Shown one piece after another: positions 28,941 to 38,639 of a stretch of DNA of 64,000 nt. The DNA is from Maridesulfovibrio sp. (GTDB lineage: Bacteria; Desulfobacterota; Desulfovibrionia; Desulfovibrionales; Desulfovibrionaceae), in contig NZ_OY763931.1 of the NCBI RefSeq assembly GCF_963667685.1, positions 868,001-932,000 of the forward strand, written 5' to 3'. The translations under genes and the position numbers were made by a program. The notes beneath the pieces were generated by a model, which saw only the letters and a list, made by a program, of their open reading frames with translations, was not told where the DNA came from and did no database searches. Numbering within the stretch: position 1 is the stretch's first letter; each line of letters starts with the position of its first letter.

Positions 28941-29000
28941 TAAATAACCACTTATTTTTAAAAGATATAAACTTAAAGCAAAACATCAACTTCAACAAAA

Positions 29001-29034
29001 AAAAGTGCCCTTCCACAAGGAAGGACACTTTTTT
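29001..29034. terminator. Intrinsic terminator after sufB
   Basis: AAAAGTG-C-CCTTCC pairs with GGAAGG-A-CACTTTT, with T-runs on both strands. It ends the sufC-sufB unit on the minus strand. Confidence 0.8.
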
Positions 29035-29053
29035 TAATGATATGTCAAACAGC

Positions 29054-30214
29054 CTACATAGCGTCGCTTGCGTCAAGTTCCTCGATCTGTTTATCGATTT
29101 CCTTCTGAAGTTTTTCCGGCAGGCCCATAATATCTACATTCAGAAAGCCGCGTACAATGGTAGAAGTTGCTTCATCTTCATCCATACCGCGCGCCATGAG
29201 ATATTCAATTTCTTCCTGAGCGATCTTACCGACAGCAGCCTCATGTGAGAGTTCAACCCCCTCAACAGTACCTTCCAATTCAGGAACGGCATGAATACGT
29301 CCGCCGCCGAGGATAAGTCCCTGACACTCAATGTGTCCGCGAGCTGGGACATTATTACCCTGAATATGACCACGGGAGATAATCGTTCCGCCGGTGGTAA
29401 TAGTTCGGGCAATAGTTTCCGCTTTAGTATCGGGTGCATTCTGGATAATACGGGTCCCGGTATCAACATGGGAACCTTCAGGTGCCACCAGCACGGAGTT
29501 AAAGCGGGCAACCGAACCTTTTCCATTCAGGAAAATGGTCGGGTAGGATTTAAGATCTTTTACCCTTTTCATCAGCACATAGTTATTGATGAGAGTTCCA
29601 CCCTCTTCAACAACGCCCATGGTGCTGGGACGGACAACAGTATTTTCACCCCAGTTATGAACCATGGTAAAAGTGAGTTTGCCGCCCTTTTTGACGTAAA
29701 TTTCAGAAAGACCGAAATGTCCACCGGAAAATTTCTCATGTGCAGCGGCACAACCGGTGATAATATGCAGTTCGGAATCTTCTTCAACAACAATGATGTT
29801 GTGGATATTCTGGCCTGAATTTTCGGCCTTGAGGAAAAGACAGGACTGTACAGGCTTGGCAATTTTAGCACCCTTCTTGGTGCGGACAAAATATCCACCA
29901 TGCAGATGATCAGCAGCGTTACGGGTTATCTCGTCTTTATCTTTATCAATAAGCTTGAAGTAATAATCTGGCAGGCCGTCATATTTTTCAAGAGCCTTCT
30001 TAATATCCATCACTTCAACATCTTTATCATTAGAACCGCAGTGAACATTAGAATGGTCCACCTGCATGAAAGTAGCACTGACTTCAGTGGAATCCACGTC
30101 CACGCCGGCCATAATCAACTGCTCTTTTTCCTCGGCATCAATTGAAGTCAAATCTTCAATTACTGCGTGTTCCAGTCCGTCAAATTTAAAATCATTCAGA
30201 TCAACTTTACTCAT
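29054..30214 (-). CDS. sufB: SufB/SufD-family Fe-S assembly scaffold
   Basis: 386-residue member of the SufBD family. The C-terminal beta-helix core is clear (GSHVDTGTRIIQNAPDTKAET, then GRIHAVPELEGTVEGVELSHEA and the tail EEIEYLMARGMDEDEA). It is the only SufB/SufD copy next to sufC, so the pair looks like the minimal SufBC system of many anaerobes, in which one protein plays both scaffold roles. GGAGG precedes the ATG at 30214. Fe-S delivery here fits with mrp in the same window. Confidence 0.92.
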   Translation of the reverse strand: MSKVDLNDFKFDGLEHAVIEDLTSIDAEEKEQLIMAGVDVDSTEVSATFMQVDHSNVHCGSNDKDVEVMDIKKALEKYDGLPDYYFKLIDKDKDEITRNAADHLHGGYFVRTKKGAKIAKPVQSCLFLKAENSGQNIHNIIVVEEDSELHIITGCAAAHEKFSGGHFGLSEIYVKKGGKLTFTMVHNWGENTVVRPSTMGVVEEGGTLINNYVLMKRVKDLKSYPTIFLNGKGSVARFNSVLVAPEGSHVDTGTRIIQNAPDTKAETIARTITTGGTIISRGHIQGNNVPARGHIECQGLILGGGRIHAVPELEGTVEGVELSHEAAVGKIAQEEIEYLMARGMDEDEATSTIVRGFLNVDIMGLPEKLQKEIDKQIEELDASDAM

Positions 30215-30239
30215 GATATTCCTCCGTGGATTTACACTG

Positions 30240-31004
30240 CTAATTCAAGCATTTCACGCATTCTTTGTATCCATACTTGCGGATATGCTCAAGAATGTCG
30301 CGAGGTCTGGCTTCACAGCAGAGGTGTCCATTAAAAAGGACCTGTCCACGGTCAGCGTTGATATAATCCAGAATATGTCCGGTATGGGTGATGATAAGTC
30401 CGCACGAGCCGGTTCCTTTTTTCATCTTCTGCTCTTTCATACTCAAATCAGTCTGGGGTTTTATTTCACCGTCGAGCAGGGTGCGGACCATTTTACCGAT
30501 CAGATGCATATTTTCGAGGTCAACGCCGGATTCAGGCTCATCAAAAAGCAGCAGACCAGGATTCTGAGCCATAAGCTGGAGCAGCTCTGAACGTTTTATT
30601 TCACCGCCGGAGAAACCGGAGTTAATATCGCGGTCAAGGAAATTCGTCATATTTACGCGCTCAGCCAGCATTTCCACATCCACATCAGAACCATTGCCGC
30701 ACATCTTTACCAGGTGACGGGTTTTCAAACCGTGAATGGTCGGGGGGCGTTGAAAAGACATACCGATACCAAGGCGGGCACGCTCATAAATAGGGGCGTA
30801 GGTGATGTCTTCACCTTTAAAAGTAATCTTGCCCTTAGTAACATTGTAATTACTGAAGCCCATGAGAGTCATGAGCAGGGAAGTCTTACCGGAGCCATTT
30901 GGTCCGAAAAGAATAAAGGTTTCCCCTTCTTTTATATGCAGGTTGAGGCCCTTGATGACCTCTTTGTCGCCGATATTGACGTGCAAGTCTTCTATCTTAA
31001 GCAT
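30240..31004 (-). CDS. sufC: SufC, ABC-type ATPase for Fe-S assembly
   Basis: Cytosolic ABC ATPase that powers the SufB scaffold. 254 residues: Walker A LFGPNGSGKTSL, Q-loop region SFQRPPTIHG, signature NSGFSGGEIKRSELLQL, Walker B LLLFDEPESGVD. The SufC-type SGGE and DEPESGVDLE patterns distinguish it from transporters. It lies directly upstream of sufB (25-bp gap). No IscR-like operator was recognised in the 285-bp leader. Confidence 0.94.
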   Translation of the reverse strand: MLKIEDLHVNIGDKEVIKGLNLHIKEGETFILFGPNGSGKTSLLMTLMGFSNYNVTKGKITFKGEDITYAPIYERARLGIGMSFQRPPTIHGLKTRHLVKMCGNGSDVDVEMLAERVNMTNFLDRDINSGFSGGEIKRSELLQLMAQNPGLLLFDEPESGVDLENMHLIGKMVRTLLDGEIKPQTDLSMKEQKMKKGTGSCGLIITHTGHILDYINADRGQVLFNGHLCCEARPRDILEHIRKYGYKECVKCLN

Positions 31005-31288
31005 TGATATTCCTCACTTTATAAGCGAAAAGCCAAAAATGGAGTTATTTAGTCGAAATAAGTGCGCCTTGAAGAGCTAATAAAATTCACATTTCAAGTC
31101 CAGAGTAAATAATGATTAATTTCACAATATCCAGACAAGACTTCTGCAAAAATGTGCTAAGAAAAGGTGGGTACGACTTGGAAAAAGTCAATACACAAAT
31201 TACAAAAACTCAAATTTCCTGAATACAAAGATTTACTTCGATACGGATTATGACTAGGTTGATAGCTCATTTTTTAGGAGAGACTTTG

Positions 31289-32026
31289 ATGGCAAAAAAA
31301 AAAATGAATTCCCTTTCTGATCTGAAAGGTTTGAAATTCAAAAAAGATAATAACGAAGAACATGTACCGAAAGCTGTTCGAAAAGCACTTGAGGCTGTGA
31401 AAAAGAAACCCGCCCCCATTGAACCGCAGGAAAAAATTGAAATAGATGATGATCAGGCCTTCATGGATGCAATGGTCGGGGTGGACCGTCTGGACAAATC
31501 AACAATTGCAGGACGCAAACCGAAGCCCAGACCGGCTATTACAACCTCTGACGATGAAGAAGGAAAGGAATATTTGAGCAGCCTTGTCTCGGGAAAAATT
31601 GAATTTGAACTTGAGTATTCAGATGAGTTCATGTTCGGCTTTGTACGCGGAACTGACTCCAAGGTTTTCCAGAAACTAAAAGCCGGGACATTCAGCCATG
31701 AATCACACATAGATCTGCATGGTATGAATTCTGAACAGGCTTTCGACAACCTTCTTTTTTTCATCCGTGAATCTTTTCTTCAGGGTAAACGCTGCGTACT
31801 GGCAGTTACCGGACGGGGCAAAAACTCACCCGGCGGTCATTCCGTACTTAAACGCGAAATTCAGGAATGGCTGACCCGGGATCCGTTCCGCCGGGTAGTC
31901 CTCGCTTTCTGCACAGCTCAGCCCAAAGACGGAGGAGCCGGAGCAATCTACATCCTGCTGCGCAAACAAAAGAAAGTGCAGGGCAAAGTCAAATGGGATA
32001 AAGGGATTAACTGGGGTAAAGAATAG
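31289..32026 (+). CDS. Smr-domain protein
   Basis: 245 residues with a lysine-rich N terminus and a C-terminal Smr domain. Smr signatures are DLHGMNSEQAFDNLL, VTGRGKNSPGG and the closing FCTAQPKDGGAGAIYILLRK. Stand-alone Smr domains are nucleic-acid-binding and some are nucleases acting on collided ribosomes or branched DNA. The ATG at 31289 is chosen because AGGAG lies 8 nt upstream; a longer frame from 31250 has none. Not attached to a MutS2 here. Confidence 0.88.
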   Translation: MAKKKMNSLSDLKGLKFKKDNNEEHVPKAVRKALEAVKKKPAPIEPQEKIEIDDDQAFMDAMVGVDRLDKSTIAGRKPKPRPAITTSDDEEGKEYLSSLVSGKIEFELEYSDEFMFGFVRGTDSKVFQKLKAGTFSHESHIDLHGMNSEQAFDNLLFFIRESFLQGKRCVLAVTGRGKNSPGGHSVLKREIQEWLTRDPFRRVVLAFCTAQPKDGGAGAIYILLRKQKKVQGKVKWDKGINWGKE

Positions 32027-32093
32027 ATAGAAGACTTAGCCGAGTATAATTTTAAACAGATCGTTTTTCGTGGGTCAATTTTAAGGATACAAC

Positions 32094-33116
32094 ATGGAAA
32101 TTAACGATAATCCTGACCGCATAAAACTGGCTTTTGGAATCCCTTTTTTCAATATGGACTTCAACGAGCTGATGCTTACCGTGGGTGGACTGGCCGGCGC
32201 AAAAGAGAAAACCATGATCTTTGCGCCATCCTTCCCATGGCTTATGGATTATGCAAAATTGCCGCATCTTTGCCCGACCTGTGCGGACTTCATACTTCCG
32301 TCAGACTCTGCGCTGATAAGCATGGCGGAAAAAGCAGAATTAAAGCTTAAAATGCCCTTGGAATACTTTGAATTACCGGAGCAGATCGCACGCATCTGCG
32401 CCCACTACGGCTACAGCCTTTTTCATATATCCAAGACAGCTCTCAAAACCGATATTCTTATCCGGGACGGATACGTCCCCTTATCGTGGGATTTATTTAC
32501 GCATTTCAAAACTGCCGGAGAACTTGACGAACTCGATGTTAAATCCATTACCGCCAGCACCGCCGACCTTAAGCCGGACATAGTACTCATTTCCGCACCA
32601 CCAGAATCAATTGGTAAATATATCCAACAAATCTACGAGCAAATACATGACTGTGTAATGATCTGCATCCCGCAGGATATTGATAAAAACAGAATCACGG
32701 ACAAGCTGGAGAATATCTTCATCCCGCTTCTTCTACTCCGTGAAGAAATCAATTTCCTTGAAGAATTGAAACGTACAACGGCAATAGCTCTTCCTTCCTC
32801 CGTGACTGCTGACGAAACCAGTATACCGCCTAAAATTGCAGTTACCGGAACACTTGACGCAGAACTTATACCAGATCTGATCCGCATAGGCACACGCATG
32901 CTGAACCGCAACTTTTCCCCGGCTCTGGATTTATCACAAACTCACGCGGCATCCATTGGCGGATTGGAATCTCTTTGCTTTCTGAGCCGTAAATTCCGTG
33001 AAGCCAATAAGAAGGTAACTATCAGCGACATTTCTCCGCAGCTGAACAACATCATCCACAGTTCAGGCGCAACGTACTTTTACGAAGACTTCCCCGGAAT
33101 AGAGAGCAAAATCTAA
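32094..33116 (+). CDS. WecG/TagA-like domain fused to a STAS domain
   Basis: 340 residues. The C-terminal part (about 243-335) has STAS-like order: IAVTGTLDAELIPDL, PALDLSQTHAASIGGLESL, KKVTISDISPQLNNIIHSSG. The first two thirds resemble the WecG/TagA/CpsF glycosyltransferase fold (LAFGIPFFNMDFNELML, TMIFAPSFPWLMDYAKL, YGYSLFHISKTALKTDILIRD, then PDIVLISAPPESIGKYI) but lack the family's clear catalytic aspartate and DG motif. The combination suggests a STAS regulator with a degenerate transferase domain used for ligand sensing. The domain calls rest on pattern and are tentative. Starts at an ATG; monocistronic. Confidence 0.55.
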   Translation: MEINDNPDRIKLAFGIPFFNMDFNELMLTVGGLAGAKEKTMIFAPSFPWLMDYAKLPHLCPTCADFILPSDSALISMAEKAELKLKMPLEYFELPEQIARICAHYGYSLFHISKTALKTDILIRDGYVPLSWDLFTHFKTAGELDELDVKSITASTADLKPDIVLISAPPESIGKYIQQIYEQIHDCVMICIPQDIDKNRITDKLENIFIPLLLLREEINFLEELKRTTAIALPSSVTADETSIPPKIAVTGTLDAELIPDLIRIGTRMLNRNFSPALDLSQTHAASIGGLESLCFLSRKFREANKKVTISDISPQLNNIIHSSGATYFYEDFPGIESKI

Positions 33117-33246
33117 CACAGCCGCAACAGCAGAAAACCAAATAATTTTCTCAATCTCCAACCAAGAGACGACTTCACGCGATAAATGCCAAGCTTATAA
33201 AAAATCATCTTTAATCGCGGGGGTAGGAATTCCTGAAAGGAAGGCA

Positions 33247-35589
33247 TCACAGCATATTAACAGGATCAAGATCCATAGTGATACGAATCTGTTTCTTATC
33301 CGGATTACGGCGTAATATTTCAGCATAGAGCGCACGTGTTTTCAGCCAATCATCTGATTTAAGCAAACAGTTAAACCTCTTGCGTCCGCGCAACTGTGCC
33401 AGCGGAGCCGGAACAGGACCCATGGCCATGATTCCAGCTTCCTTCGCCACCTCACGAATCTGATTAAAAAAAAGAGGGCAAAGCTGCTCCCCTTCCCAAC
33501 CCATAGGATGGCTGATGCGGATCAGGGTCAGCTTGGTGAACGGTGGGTAGCGAAATCTGCGCCGCTTCTCTATTTCCTTCTCAAAAAAAGTTTTGTAATC
33601 AGCGGAAGTGACCGCACCCCAGATGGGATTTTGCGGGTTACGGGTCTGAATTATGACCTCCCCCGGCTTCTCGCCACGCCCTGCACGACCGGAAACCTGC
33701 ACCAGCAACTGAAATGTCCGTTCCGCTGAGCGATAATCAGGCAAATTAAGCCCGAGGTCCCCCTCAGAAACTACGACTAGAGTAACGCCGGGAAAGTTAT
33801 GCCCCTTCGAAAGCATCTGAGTTCCGACCAATACCTGCGCGTCACCGCGGGCAAAACTTTTCAAAATCTCATCAAGCCGTTCCTGCCTTCGTGTGGAATC
33901 ACGGTCCATGCGCAAAATTTTTGTTTCCGGCGGCAAAGCTTTGGCCACTTGCTCCTCAAGCCGCTCTGTTCCGCCGCCAAGCGGAAGCAGGTTACTTCCA
34001 CCACAGATGGAGCATGGCAACGGGAAATGATAAGCATTGCCGCAATAATGGCAGATTACCCGCTCCCGTCCTTTATGATAAGTCATGCTCACATTACAAT
34101 GTGGACACTTGAACGGTTCCTCGCAATCAGTACAATAAATCAGCGGCGAAAACCCACGGCGGTTGAGCATGACTACCGCCTGCTCTCCTTTCTCGACAAC
34201 TTCTTTAAGACGGGCTTCGGTTTCCGGAGCAAATGGTTTTTCAGGATCCTTAATGGCACTTGTGTCAACAACTTTGACTGTAGGTAAAGCGGATTTACCA
34301 ACCCGCTTTTCCATGGAAATCACATCAAAAGCACCCTGCTGTGCGGCATGGAAAGTTTTGATATCCGGGGTAGCAGAACCCAGCACCAAAAGGCTTCCGG
34401 TCATGTTGGCAAGCACATAAGCCACTTCCTTAGCCTGATATGGCAGCCGCTCTTCCTGCTTGTATGATTCGTCGTGCTCTTCATCTACAATGATCAATCC
34501 CGGATTACGAACCGGAAGAAAGAGAGCCGAACGAGTTCCGACAATCAGGGCCGGACTGTCGTCTTCAGCCAGCGCGCGGAAAATCGCTTCCTTACGCACC
34601 GGAGTCTGATAGCCGTGATAAAGATATTTACGGGCGTCTGGAAAAAGAGGACAGATACCATTCCATAAAGCATACGCAAGTGCAATCTCCGGAACCAAAA
34701 CGATAACTGATTTGCCCTGCTCCATGCATTTGCGGGCTGCTGTCATATAGACGAGGGTCTTACCGCTTCCGGTAATTCCATGCAGCAGTTTGACCGCACT
34801 TTTACCTTCATCAAGCGCACCAAGCAAATCATCAATGGCTACCTGCTGCTGCTCAGAAGGAGTAAAATCCCATTTGGCACCGCTTGCAGAACATTTTTCT
34901 GCCGGATTTCGTTCCTCTTCCGGTGGCGGACCGATTTTCACCAGTGAATCGGAATGAAGCTTTTTAATTACTCCGGTAGTCCAGTCACCCATTACGTTCT
35001 TCAAAAAACCTTTTTCGCGTGGACCGTTTTCAAGAATAAATTCGAGAATCTGAAGTTGCCGTGCGGCATTAGGGCGCACCGGCCACGGCGGATCGGATGT
35101 AAGACTTACGTACTCTTCTTTTTCAATTGAGGCAGGTAGGCTGACATTCATCCGTCCTTCATCATAAATCTGAACCAGCTCCTTCCTGCGATCAGAAGGC
35201 AGACGAGCAATATCGAGAGCCTTTAAGCGCGCTGGAAAAGATCGGTCGGAAACTTTAAACGAAACTTTAGCACTACGGAAACGTTTGGGGACGACATTTT
35301 CCAGAACTTTACCCAACGGCTGCATCTGCCGTGCACCGATATTGCGGTACAACTTAAAATGATTGGAATTTAATAGGGGTTCACGCTCAAGCGGCCAGAT
35401 AATGGACTTGAGTTCAATGTTTTCCGGCGGAGTTTCGACTGTTTCAATGAGGAAAGCCACGCGGACGGAACGTCCCAAAGGCACGAGAACCCGCTGTCCT
35501 TCCATCAAAGCCGGAAGAGCGGCGGGCGCTTCGTATGTATAAATAGAATAAGGCGGGCTTGCCAAACAAGCCTGCCAGAGCGTGTTCAT
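33247..35589 (-). CDS. priA: PriA, primosomal replication-restart helicase
   Basis: 3'-5' helicase that reloads the replisome at stalled forks. 780 residues: an N-terminal DNA-binding domain, Walker A HGITGSGKTLVYM, DEEHD box IIVDEEHDESYKQEERLPY, a zinc-binding cysteine cluster (YCTDCEEPFKCPHC, then CHYCGNAYHFPLPCSICGG) and motif VI LLVQVSGRAGRGEK. All eight zinc ligands appear to be present. The preceding secreted-protein gene ends 6 bp away and is read in the same direction. Confidence 0.96.
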   Translation of the reverse strand: MNTLWQACLASPPYSIYTYEAPAALPALMEGQRVLVPLGRSVRVAFLIETVETPPENIELKSIIWPLEREPLLNSNHFKLYRNIGARQMQPLGKVLENVVPKRFRSAKVSFKVSDRSFPARLKALDIARLPSDRRKELVQIYDEGRMNVSLPASIEKEEYVSLTSDPPWPVRPNAARQLQILEFILENGPREKGFLKNVMGDWTTGVIKKLHSDSLVKIGPPPEEERNPAEKCSASGAKWDFTPSEQQQVAIDDLLGALDEGKSAVKLLHGITGSGKTLVYMTAARKCMEQGKSVIVLVPEIALAYALWNGICPLFPDARKYLYHGYQTPVRKEAIFRALAEDDSPALIVGTRSALFLPVRNPGLIIVDEEHDESYKQEERLPYQAKEVAYVLANMTGSLLVLGSATPDIKTFHAAQQGAFDVISMEKRVGKSALPTVKVVDTSAIKDPEKPFAPETEARLKEVVEKGEQAVVMLNRRGFSPLIYCTDCEEPFKCPHCNVSMTYHKGRERVICHYCGNAYHFPLPCSICGGSNLLPLGGGTERLEEQVAKALPPETKILRMDRDSTRRQERLDEILKSFARGDAQVLVGTQMLSKGHNFPGVTLVVVSEGDLGLNLPDYRSAERTFQLLVQVSGRAGRGEKPGEVIIQTRNPQNPIWGAVTSADYKTFFEKEIEKRRRFRYPPFTKLTLIRISHPMGWEGEQLCPLFFNQIREVAKEAGIMAMGPVPAPLAQLRGRKRFNCLLKSDDWLKTRALYAEILRRNPDKKQIRITMDLDPVNML

Positions 35590-35594
35590 GACTT

Positions 35595-36353
35595 CTAATT
35601 ACCCAGTTTAAGACATTTTTTCAGAAATTCAAAAACAGCACCTGATGGAACTGCACAGCCACTGGATTTCTTGACTGCTGCCGGGGCAAAATCAGATGGA
35701 GAGAACTTTTTACGTACGCTCTTCCACTTCACTATGAAATCCAGAGCCTCATCACCCACCATCAGAGTTCCGGTATGTGGAAGCATAAATCCGGCAAACT
35801 TGGAGTAAGTACCAAAAGAGATCTCACGTTGAGGCCCGAGTACAATTTTAAGAGGTGCGAAGTCCTCATTATTAAACCAGATCTGAGGGGAAGATTCATC
35901 TCCAGGCTCCGCACCGAAAATAAAGGCTGGAGTATCATCGCTGAATCCATAGCTCCTTGTTGAGTTGCTTACACCCAACTCCTTCCAGTCTGAAACCGGA
36001 TCATCAGGGGCCCAAAACTGAAGAACAGAAACAGGCATATCTGCATCTACAGGACACTGAGCAATACTCTCGAAATACTGCCCAACTGATTTTGCTTCAA
36101 CCGTGGAATTGGACCCAGCCTCGACGAAAGTCTGCTGCCAATGATCATGACCACGTTTTATGACAAGTATTGTTCCCGGTTCAGATGGAAATGTCAGCTC
36201 TGCTTCATAGGAAGTTAGCGAACCGTAATTACGGTACATTGTTTCATTAATTCCCTCGTCAGACGGAAAAAAAGCCCTTGCCGGGCTGCTGATAAACAAA
36301 CTCGCGGCAAGGACTGAAAATACAACATAACTATATAAATTCTTTACGAACAA
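35595..36353 (-). CDS. Secreted hypothetical protein, 252 aa
   Basis: A signal peptide is visible (residues 1-27, ending SSPARA before FFPSDEG). The mature protein is beta-rich and contains a single internal Cys (AQCPVDADM) and a second near the C terminus (SSGCAVPSG). No known domain recognised. Its start overlaps the galU stop by 10 bp, so it is the distal gene of that transcription unit, ahead of priA. It probably works in the periplasm; its role is unknown. Confidence 0.65.
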   Translation of the reverse strand: MFVKNLYSYVVFSVLAASLFISSPARAFFPSDEGINETMYRNYGSLTSYEAELTFPSEPGTILVIKRGHDHWQQTFVEAGSNSTVEAKSVGQYFESIAQCPVDADMPVSVLQFWAPDDPVSDWKELGVSNSTRSYGFSDDTPAFIFGAEPGDESSPQIWFNNEDFAPLKIVLGPQREISFGTYSKFAGFMLPHTGTLMVGDEALDFIVKWKSVRKKFSPSDFAPAAVKKSSGCAVPSGAVFEFLKKCLKLGN

Positions 36354-37213
36354 GACAAAAGCTCCCGCAGTCTGGCTACAATGTCATCACGCAATTCTTC
36401 GTCCTGAAGGGCGAAATAAATATTTGCGGTAAGATACTCTACCCAGTCCCCGGCGTCAAACCTCTGACCACGCAGTTTGACGGCCAGCAGTTTGTTGTTC
36501 TTAGCCAGCCCCTGCAGTGCGTCAGTGAGCTGAATTTCACCACCAACACCAGGCTCCAGATTCTCCAGATGATCAAAAATCTCTGGAAGCAGAACATATC
36601 GACCGACAATTGCCAGTCTTGAAGGCGCATCACCTATTGCCGGTTTTTCAACCAAAGAACGAACCCTGTACATACCGGGCGCAAATTCTTCACCCTGAAT
36701 AATACCGTAGCGGTTGACCTTATTTTCGGGAACTTCAATAACACCGACGACAGCCATGTTTTCAGTGCGTGCCGCATCAATCAGCTGCTTGATTCCAGGC
36801 TCAAGACCGAACATCAGGTCATCACCGACCATTACGGCAAAAGGATCATTCTTACAGATTTCCTTTGCACAGAGGACCGCATGCCCAAGTCCAAGCTGTT
36901 TCTTCTGGCGAACGGAAATAATATTAACCATTTCAGCAACTTTTCTGACTTCTTCAAGAATTTCAGTCTTGCCGCCGCGCTCAAGCACATCTTCAAGAGA
37001 GAGGTTGTAGTCAAAATGATCTTCAATGATCTTCTTGTTCTGGTTATTGATAAAAATAACATCGGTCAGTCCGCTGGCCATGGCCTCTTCGACCACGTGC
37101 TGCACAACAGGCTTCTTGAAGATAGGCAGCATTTCCTTGGGAATGTTCTTGGTGGCAGGCAATGATCTTGTACCCCATCCAGCAACCGGAATAATAACTT
37201 TCTTGATGACCAT
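36344..37213 (-). CDS. galU: UTP-glucose-1-phosphate uridylyltransferase
   Basis: Makes UDP-glucose for envelope polysaccharides. 289 residues with the nucleotidyltransferase start VIIPVAGWGTRSLPATK, PKEMLPI, GLGHAVLCAKE, MVGDDLMF and the late GEIQLTDAL. AAGGAG precedes the ATG at 37213 by 9 nt. It sits downstream of glmM, which gives a contiguous supply line of sugar precursors. Confidence 0.96.
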   Translation of the reverse strand: MVIKKVIIPVAGWGTRSLPATKNIPKEMLPIFKKPVVQHVVEEAMASGLTDVIFINNQNKKIIEDHFDYNLSLEDVLERGGKTEILEEVRKVAEMVNIISVRQKKQLGLGHAVLCAKEICKNDPFAVMVGDDLMFGLEPGIKQLIDAARTENMAVVGVIEVPENKVNRYGIIQGEEFAPGMYRVRSLVEKPAIGDAPSRLAIVGRYVLLPEIFDHLENLEPGVGGEIQLTDALQGLAKNNKLLAVKLRGQRFDAGDWVEYLTANIYFALQDEELRDDIVARLRELLSCS

Positions 37214-37260
37214 TGATCATATCTCCTTGAAATATTGAATACTTAGTGAGCTACCAATTA

Positions 37261-38610
37261 TTAGCGCAAATGCTCTTCCAAGACTCCTGCAAGTTCGGAA
37301 GTATAAAGATCGACCTTGGTACTGTCAGCCGCTTCAACCATAACTCTGGCTACAGACTCAGTACCTGAATAGCGCAGCAGGACGCGTCCCTTTCCTGCCA
37401 ATTCCTGCTCAACCTGCTTGAGTGCATCCTGCACAGCCGGAACACTGTCAAAAGGAATCTTCCGCTTGACGTGAACATTCTGTAATTTTTGCGGATATAA
37501 CTCCAGCAGTCCGGAAAGTTCGGAAAGCGGTCTGTTCTTCTCACATAGTATACGCAATAACTGTAAGGCTGCAAGCAGACCATCACCCGTGGTGCTGAAT
37601 TCCTTGAAAATAAGGTGTCCTGATTGCTCTCCGCCAAGGACAGCCCCCTCCCGGCGCATGGCTTCCACAACATAGCGGTCGCCAACAGGAGTGCGCAGCA
37701 AGGTTCCGCCTTTTTCTTTCATAAAATTCTCAAGGGCCATATTACTCATAACTGTGGATACGAGCATATTGTGAGTCAGCTTACCGCGCTCCATAAGATC
37801 TGCGGCACACATGGCCATTATAACGTCCCCGTCAAGAACCTGCCCCTTCTCATCAACAACAATAAGCCGGTCAGCATCACCATCCAAAGCAAGGCCTATA
37901 TCCGCATGCTCTTCAACCACTCTCTGTCCTACAATCTCAGGATACAGTGAACCACATTTGTCATTGATATTAAGACCGTTCGGTTTATCACCGATACGGA
38001 CAACTTCCGCCCCCAATTCTTCAAACATGTGACCAAGGCTGTATGCTGCACCATTAGCGCAATCAAGAACAAGCTTGACGCCGTTAAGGGTCATATGCTG
38101 CGGAAAGCTGTATTTGAGGTAAACAATGTAACGTCCTCGGGCATCTTCAATCTTATACGCGCGACCTAATTTTTCTGCATGCGGGTAATCCCACTCCGTA
38201 TCCTTTGACGTGACCATTTTAGAAATTTCATCTTCCGCTTCATCAGGTAACTTATACCCGTTGGAATCAAAAAACTTAATTCCGTTATCCATAAACGGAT
38301 TGTGCGAGGCTGAGATTACAATACCAAGGTCAGCGCGCATATTACGGGTCAAAAATGAAACTGCAGGGGTAGGCATAGGTCCAACCTGAAAAACATCCAT
38401 CCCCATAGCGCAAAGGCCGGAAGTAAGTGCGGACTCAAGCATATAGCCTGAAAGACGGGTATCCTTGCCGATAATAACTTTATGCCGCTGTTTACCGTTT
38501 CTGAAATAAGAACCTGCGGCAAGGCCCATGCGTAATGCCACCTCGGCGGTCATGGGGAAAATATTAACCTGACCGCGCAAGCCGTCAGTCCCGAATAAAC
38601 GTTTATTCAT
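37261..38610 (-). CDS. glmM: Phosphoglucosamine mutase
   Basis: Converts glucosamine-6-phosphate to glucosamine-1-phosphate for peptidoglycan and LPS. It has FGTDGLRG at the N terminus, the active-site phosphoserine S102 in ISASHNP, the metal-binding DGDADR, and the C-terminal RYSGTES phosphate-binding loop. The ATG at 38610 is used because GGAG is six bases upstream; a TTG four codons earlier is less likely. 449 residues. GlmM is a known negative partner of CdaA in Gram-positive bacteria, and here both are in one unit. Confidence 0.97.
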   Translation of the reverse strand: MNKRLFGTDGLRGQVNIFPMTAEVALRMGLAAGSYFRNGKQRHKVIIGKDTRLSGYMLESALTSGLCAMGMDVFQVGPMPTPAVSFLTRNMRADLGIVISASHNPFMDNGIKFFDSNGYKLPDEAEDEISKMVTSKDTEWDYPHAEKLGRAYKIEDARGRYIVYLKYSFPQHMTLNGVKLVLDCANGAAYSLGHMFEELGAEVVRIGDKPNGLNINDKCGSLYPEIVGQRVVEEHADIGLALDGDADRLIVVDEKGQVLDGDVIMAMCAADLMERGKLTHNMLVSTVMSNMALENFMKEKGGTLLRTPVGDRYVVEAMRREGAVLGGEQSGHLIFKEFSTTGDGLLAALQLLRILCEKNRPLSELSGLLELYPQKLQNVHVKRKIPFDSVPAVQDALKQVEQELAGKGRVLLRYSGTESVARVMVEAADSTKVDLYTSELAGVLEEHLR

Positions 38611-38639
38611 CCATCTCTCCAAAATAAATGGTCCGAAAT

